DNA of 64,000 nucleotides from contig JADKIO010000009.1 of assembly GCA_016721195.1 (NCBI GenBank), forward strand, positions 124,001 to 188,000, read 5' to 3'. The stretch is from Candidatus Geothrix skivensis. GTDB lineage: Bacteria; Acidobacteriota; Holophagae; Holophagales; Holophagaceae. Numbering within the stretch: position 1 is the first letter of the stretch; every line of letters starts with the position of its first letter. The position numbers and the translations under genes are program-made. Below the pieces are notes generated by a model that ran no database searches, had not been told where the DNA came from, and saw only the letters and a program-made list of their open reading frames with translations. This document shows, one piece after another, positions 60,912 to 64,000 of the stretch.

Positions 60912-62771
60912 ATGGATGCGATCACGACCGTTCTCCGCCGTTGCGAGATCTTTTCCGGGCTTTCCGACGCCGACCTGAGCCTCATCGCCTCGGCCGCCCG
61001 GCGCCGGGAAGTGCCCGCCGGCACCACCCTCTTCCAGCAGGGCGAGGCCCGGTTGGGGGCCACGGTCATCGCCGAAGGCCGGGTGGAGATCAGCCGGGAC
61101 AACGGGGACGGCCCCGAGCCCGTGGTGATCCTCGGCCCCGGCGACGTGGCGGGCGAACAGTCCTTCCTGGCCGCCAGCACCCACACCGCCACCGCCGCGG
61201 CGCTGACCCCCGCCGTGCTGCTGGACCTGGACCGGGAGACCGTGCTGGGCAACCTCAGCAAAGATGGCGCGGCGGCCATCACCGTCCTGAGCAAGGTGGC
61301 CAATGTCATGCACCAGCGGCTGCTCTACTCGGCCACGCCCCGCACGGGCCGGGAGCAGGCCTATGCCAGCGGCCGCACCCGCAGGGAATCCGACCTCATC
61401 GGTCCCCTGGAGGTGCCCGAGGATGCGCTCTTCGGCGTGCAGACCCTGCGGGCCGTGCACAACTTCCCCATCACCGGCACCCCCACCAGCCACTTCCCCG
61501 CCATGATCCGCGCCCTGGCCATGGTCAAGCAGGGGGCCGCCCGCGCCAACGCGCGCCTGGGCCTGCTGGAGCCCCCCATCGCCGAGGCCATCGACCGGGC
61601 CTGCCAGGAGATCATCGACGGCCACTGGCACGGCCACTTCCCCACGGACATGGTCCAGGGCGGCGCCGGCACCTCCACCAACATGAACGCCAACGAGGTC
61701 ATCGCCAACCGGGCCCTGGAGCTGCTGGGGCACAAGCGGGGTGAGTATTCGTTCTGCCATCCCAACGACCACGTGAATCTGGGCCAGAGCACCAACGATG
61801 TGTACCCCACGGCCCTGCGCCTTACCACCATCTTCATGCTGAAGAACCTGCTGGAGGCCATGGACCGGCTGAAGTCGGCCCTCCACGTCAAAGGCCGGGA
61901 GTTCTCCGACGTCATCAAGATGGGCCGCACTCAGCTGCAGGATGCCGTCCCCATGACCCTGGGCCAGGAGTTCGAGGCCTACGCCGTCACCACCGGCGAG
62001 GACATCCAGCGCCTGCGGGAGACCGCCCGGCTGTTCCTGGAGGTGAACATGGGCGGCACGGCCATCGGCACGGGCATCTGCGCCGATCCCCGCTACCCCG
62101 AAGTGGTGGTGGAGGAGCTCCGCAAAGTGACCGGCCTGGACATCGTGCTGGCGGAAAACCTGGTGGAGGCCACGCCCGATACCGGCGCCTTCGTCATGTT
62201 CTCCGGCGTGGTCAAGCGGGCCGCCGTGAAGCTCAGCAAGATGTGCAACGATCTGCGCCTGCTCAGCAGCGGCCCCCGCTGCGGCTTCGGCGAGATCAAC
62301 CTGCCCGCCATGCAGCCCGGCAGCAGCATCATGCCCGGCAAGGTGAACCCCGTGATCCCCGAGGTGGTGAACCAGGTGGCCTTCTCGGTCATCGGCAACG
62401 ACCTCACCATCACCCTGGCCGCCGAGGCGGGCCAGCTCCAGCTCAACGTCATGGAGCCCGTGCTCGCCTACGCCCTGGCCACCAGCATGCGCACCCTGAC
62501 GGCCGCCGTGAACGTGCTCACCACCAAGTGCATCGTGGGCATCACCGCCAACCGGGAGCGCTGCCGGGACCTGGTGGAGCACAGCATCGGCATCGTCACC
62601 GCCGTCATGCCCGCCATCGGCTACAAGCGCGCCACGGAAGTGGCCAAGGAGGCCCTGGAGACCGGCGTGCCCGTGCGGGAGCTCATCCTCCGCAAGGGCT
62701 GGCTCACCCCCGCCGAGCTGGACGAGGCCCTCAGCCTAGAGGCCATGACCCAGCCAAGGGCCGTGCGGTAA
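60912..62771 (+). CDS. aspartate ammonia-lyase with N-terminal cyclic-nucleotide-binding-like domain
   Basis: 619 residues, about 150 more than ordinary AspA. Residues ~10-135 form a cNMP-binding-type beta roll (RREVPAGTTLFQQGEARLGA, VVILGPGDVAGEQSFLAAS). The phosphate cassette has HTA where an R-T/S-A arginine normally contacts the nucleotide. From ~158 the aspartase/fumarase fold: HPNDHVNLGQSTNDVYPTAL, MGRTQLQDAVPMTLGQEF, GFGEINLPAMQPGSS and the signature GSSIMPGKVNP. Aspartase deaminates aspartate to fumarate. The start at 60912 has AGGTG upstream. Confidence 0.88.
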   Translation: MDAITTVLRRCEIFSGLSDADLSLIASAARRREVPAGTTLFQQGEARLGATVIAEGRVEISRDNGDGPEPVVILGPGDVAGEQSFLAASTHTATAAALTPAVLLDLDRETVLGNLSKDGAAAITVLSKVANVMHQRLLYSATPRTGREQAYASGRTRRESDLIGPLEVPEDALFGVQTLRAVHNFPITGTPTSHFPAMIRALAMVKQGAARANARLGLLEPPIAEAIDRACQEIIDGHWHGHFPTDMVQGGAGTSTNMNANEVIANRALELLGHKRGEYSFCHPNDHVNLGQSTNDVYPTALRLTTIFMLKNLLEAMDRLKSALHVKGREFSDVIKMGRTQLQDAVPMTLGQEFEAYAVTTGEDIQRLRETARLFLEVNMGGTAIGTGICADPRYPEVVVEELRKVTGLDIVLAENLVEATPDTGAFVMFSGVVKRAAVKLSKMCNDLRLLSSGPRCGFGEINLPAMQPGSSIMPGKVNPVIPEVVNQVAFSVIGNDLTITLAAEAGQLQLNVMEPVLAYALATSMRTLTAAVNVLTTKCIVGITANRERCRDLVEHSIGIVTAVMPAIGYKRATEVAKEALETGVPVRELILRKGWLTPAELDEALSLEAMTQPRAVR

Positions 62772-62796
62772 TCCACCCAAAGTTGACTGGCCATTT

Positions 62797-63306
62797 TCAA
62801 GGGGACTGGTGGATCAGCCGAGGTCCTTTTCCGGTGATCGCGATCCTGATGCAGGCGACGGGGCCGGGGGCCACCTCGAGGTCCAAGGCGGCCTCATCGG
62901 TTCTGTCAATGACTGCCCTGGGCATGATCGGAAGCTGCTTGTCGGGACGCAGCCGCTGCAGGCTCGTCACGCGGTGACGGCCGGGAGGGAGCCACACGGC
63001 AAGGGCCTCCCTTTCCCAGAAATCCGCCACCAAGGCGCCATCAATGGAGATCAACACACTCTCAACTGGGAAGCCCACATCCCGCACGAATCGTAGCTCC
63101 AGGGCGCCTTCCTTCCGGTCAAGCAGGTGCAGGTCAGCGATCCGGCCATCGGCCACCCAACGCGTCCTTTCGAAGGGGACGGTGTTGGAGCTTCGACCAG
63201 AAGCTGCGGCCCCCTGGAGAGCCGCTCGCACCATCACCTCGCAACCCAAGCAGGAAGCCAGCAGAACCAGGCTGAACAAGGGGCGATTGAAGGCCGTGGT
63301 CGCCAT
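62797..63306 (-). CDS. lipoprotein of unknown function
   Basis: 169 residues from the ATG at 63306, which places a lipoprotein signal (FSLVLLASCLGC) at the start. The mature part is beta-rich with a PEGA-like feel (FPVESVLISIDGALVADFWE, EALAVWLPPGRHRVTSLQRL). No strong ribosome binding site is seen, so start confidence is moderate. Convergent with the aspartase fusion. Confidence 0.58.
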   Translation of the reverse strand: MATTAFNRPLFSLVLLASCLGCEVMVRAALQGAAASGRSSNTVPFERTRWVADGRIADLHLLDRKEGALELRFVRDVGFPVESVLISIDGALVADFWEREALAVWLPPGRHRVTSLQRLRPDKQLPIMPRAVIDRTDEAALDLEVAPGPVACIRIAITGKGPRLIHQSP

Positions 63307-63471
63307 GGAATGTGCCGTGGAAATATCCAGATTCTTGGAGGTGATTCCCCAAGTGTACACCTTGGGCCAGAAGTGGCCGCAGCTGAACCTACCCACGGGA
63401 TGACCGGGAGGCGGATATCCCCTGAGGTGGCGCCATGGATACACTGAAAGCTCTCATCCTGAGGAGCCCCC

Positions 63472-64000
63472 ATGTCCCGCACCATCCTGATGCTGGCACT
63501 CCTTTGCCCAGGCCTCGGCGCCCAGGAGCCTCCCAAGCCGGAGCCCACGCCCGCTGCGGTGGTCGCTGAACCAGCGCCCGCGCCAGTCGCCGTACCGGCC
63601 GCCACGCCGACGCCGGCCCCCGCCCCAGCGCCGGCGGTCAAGGCCCCCCTCCTGGATGAAGGCCTGCTGGACCCGGCCTGGTTCGGGAACGGCATCACCT
63701 TCACCAAGGGCGATGACGTGGACTACTTCTGGAGCAAGCCCGGCCTGGACCTGACGGGCCGCATCATCCACATGAAGCCCTGGGAGGACCCGGCCATGCT
63801 CCGCAAGGGCCGGGACGGCAAGGACAACGCCAAGGCCACCGAGATCACCGACAGCTTCCCCGGCATGCTCCGGGGCGCCCTCACCGGGGCCTTCAACGGC
63901 AAGGCCAAGGTGAGCCGCACCGAGGGCGACCTGGTGCTCATGGGCCGCTTCGTGGATGCCAACGCCGGCAGCAAGGCCGCCAAGTGGCTCATCGGCCTGG
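63472..64000 (+). CDS. secreted Pro/Ala-rich protein, partial at window edge
   Basis: The first 176 residues are visible. Signal peptide MSRTILMLALLCPGLGAQ, then ~40 residues of Pro/Ala/Val linker, then a folded region beginning LLDEGLLDPAWFGNGITFTK (VDYFWSKPGLDLTGRIIHMK, MLRGALTGAFNGKAKVSRTE). The later part recalls DUF4410-like secreted proteins but the evidence is thin. GAGGAG lies before the ATG. Confidence 0.65.
   Translation, partial: MSRTILMLALLCPGLGAQEPPKPEPTPAAVVAEPAPAPVAVPAATPTPAPAPAPAVKAPLLDEGLLDPAWFGNGITFTKGDDVDYFWSKPGLDLTGRIIHMKPWEDPAMLRKGRDGKDNAKATEITDSFPGMLRGALTGAFNGKAKVSRTEGDLVLMGRFVDANAGSKAAKWLIGL

Overview
The window is high-GC bacterial chromosome with closely packed genes on both strands. 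Short GGAG-type ribosome binding sites, frequent GTG/TTG starts and many ATGA/TGATG stop-start overlaps recur. The gene set (fused isobutyryl-CoA mutase IcmF, DUF1800/DUF1501 pair, DUF4388 protein, PknB-type kinase, DUF5916 outer-membrane-type protein, flagellin with FliB methylase, small transaldolase) fits an Acidobacteriota of the Holophaga/Geothrix type. That placement is inference from gene content and base composition only.

Layout. 1-9.6 kb: the start of a lytic transglycosylase gene, a thioredoxin-fold protein, icmF, a TPR membrane protein, a secreted HtrA protease, a prohibitin-family protein and a DUF1573-like protein. 9.8-11.4 kb: a thermolysin-family metalloprotease with a strong terminator. 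11.6-19.5 kb: an apparent leftward housekeeping operon eno-ftsB-dapF-parA-parB-accD-folC-(OmpA-like)-CDF transporter. 19.5-22.8 kb: a histone-H1-like protein, a divergent TrpC-like protein, upp, then an almost pure G tract and a second fliS. 22.9-34 kb: a flagellin expression and modification region with two tandem TPR-glycosyltransferases, fliT, fliS, fliD, flaG, a short fliC, the flagellin lysine methylase fliB, a two-domain methyltransferase and a TylF-like methyltransferase. 34-49 kb: DUF4388/TPR protein, Ser/Thr kinase, rnc, a divergent HisA-like protein, a HEAT-like protein, an ECF sigma operon, an MsbA-like exporter, an inverted-repeat element, queA and the start of a secreted DUF1800/DUF1501 cluster. 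49-64 kb: DUF1501, TauE/SafE, a degenerate metallophosphoesterase, DUF192, DUF5916, an aminotransferase with thyX, an Fn3-like lipoprotein, a transaldolase with a HIT lipoprotein, a cNMP-binding-domain/aspartase fusion, a lipoprotein, and a secreted protein running off the end.

Sequence quality matters here. Every apparent frameshift I found (parA twice, dapF, eno, one glycosyltransferase) lies between 16.9 and 25.2 kb. That interval also contains about 280 bases of nearly pure G (22119-22402) replacing the 3' ends of upp and the upstream fliS. I read this as a locally poor assembly. Gene adjacency across the tract should not be trusted without read support.

The most interesting biology is (i) the flagellin modification locus, (ii) a 271-bp palindromic, MITE-like element directly in front of queA, (iii) a small ATTCA-loop hairpin repeat whose stem differs between two copies while pairing is kept, and (iv) unusual proteins: a cNMP-domain aspartase, an exported HIT protein, and TrpC- and HisA-like TIM barrels lacking expected catalytic residues.
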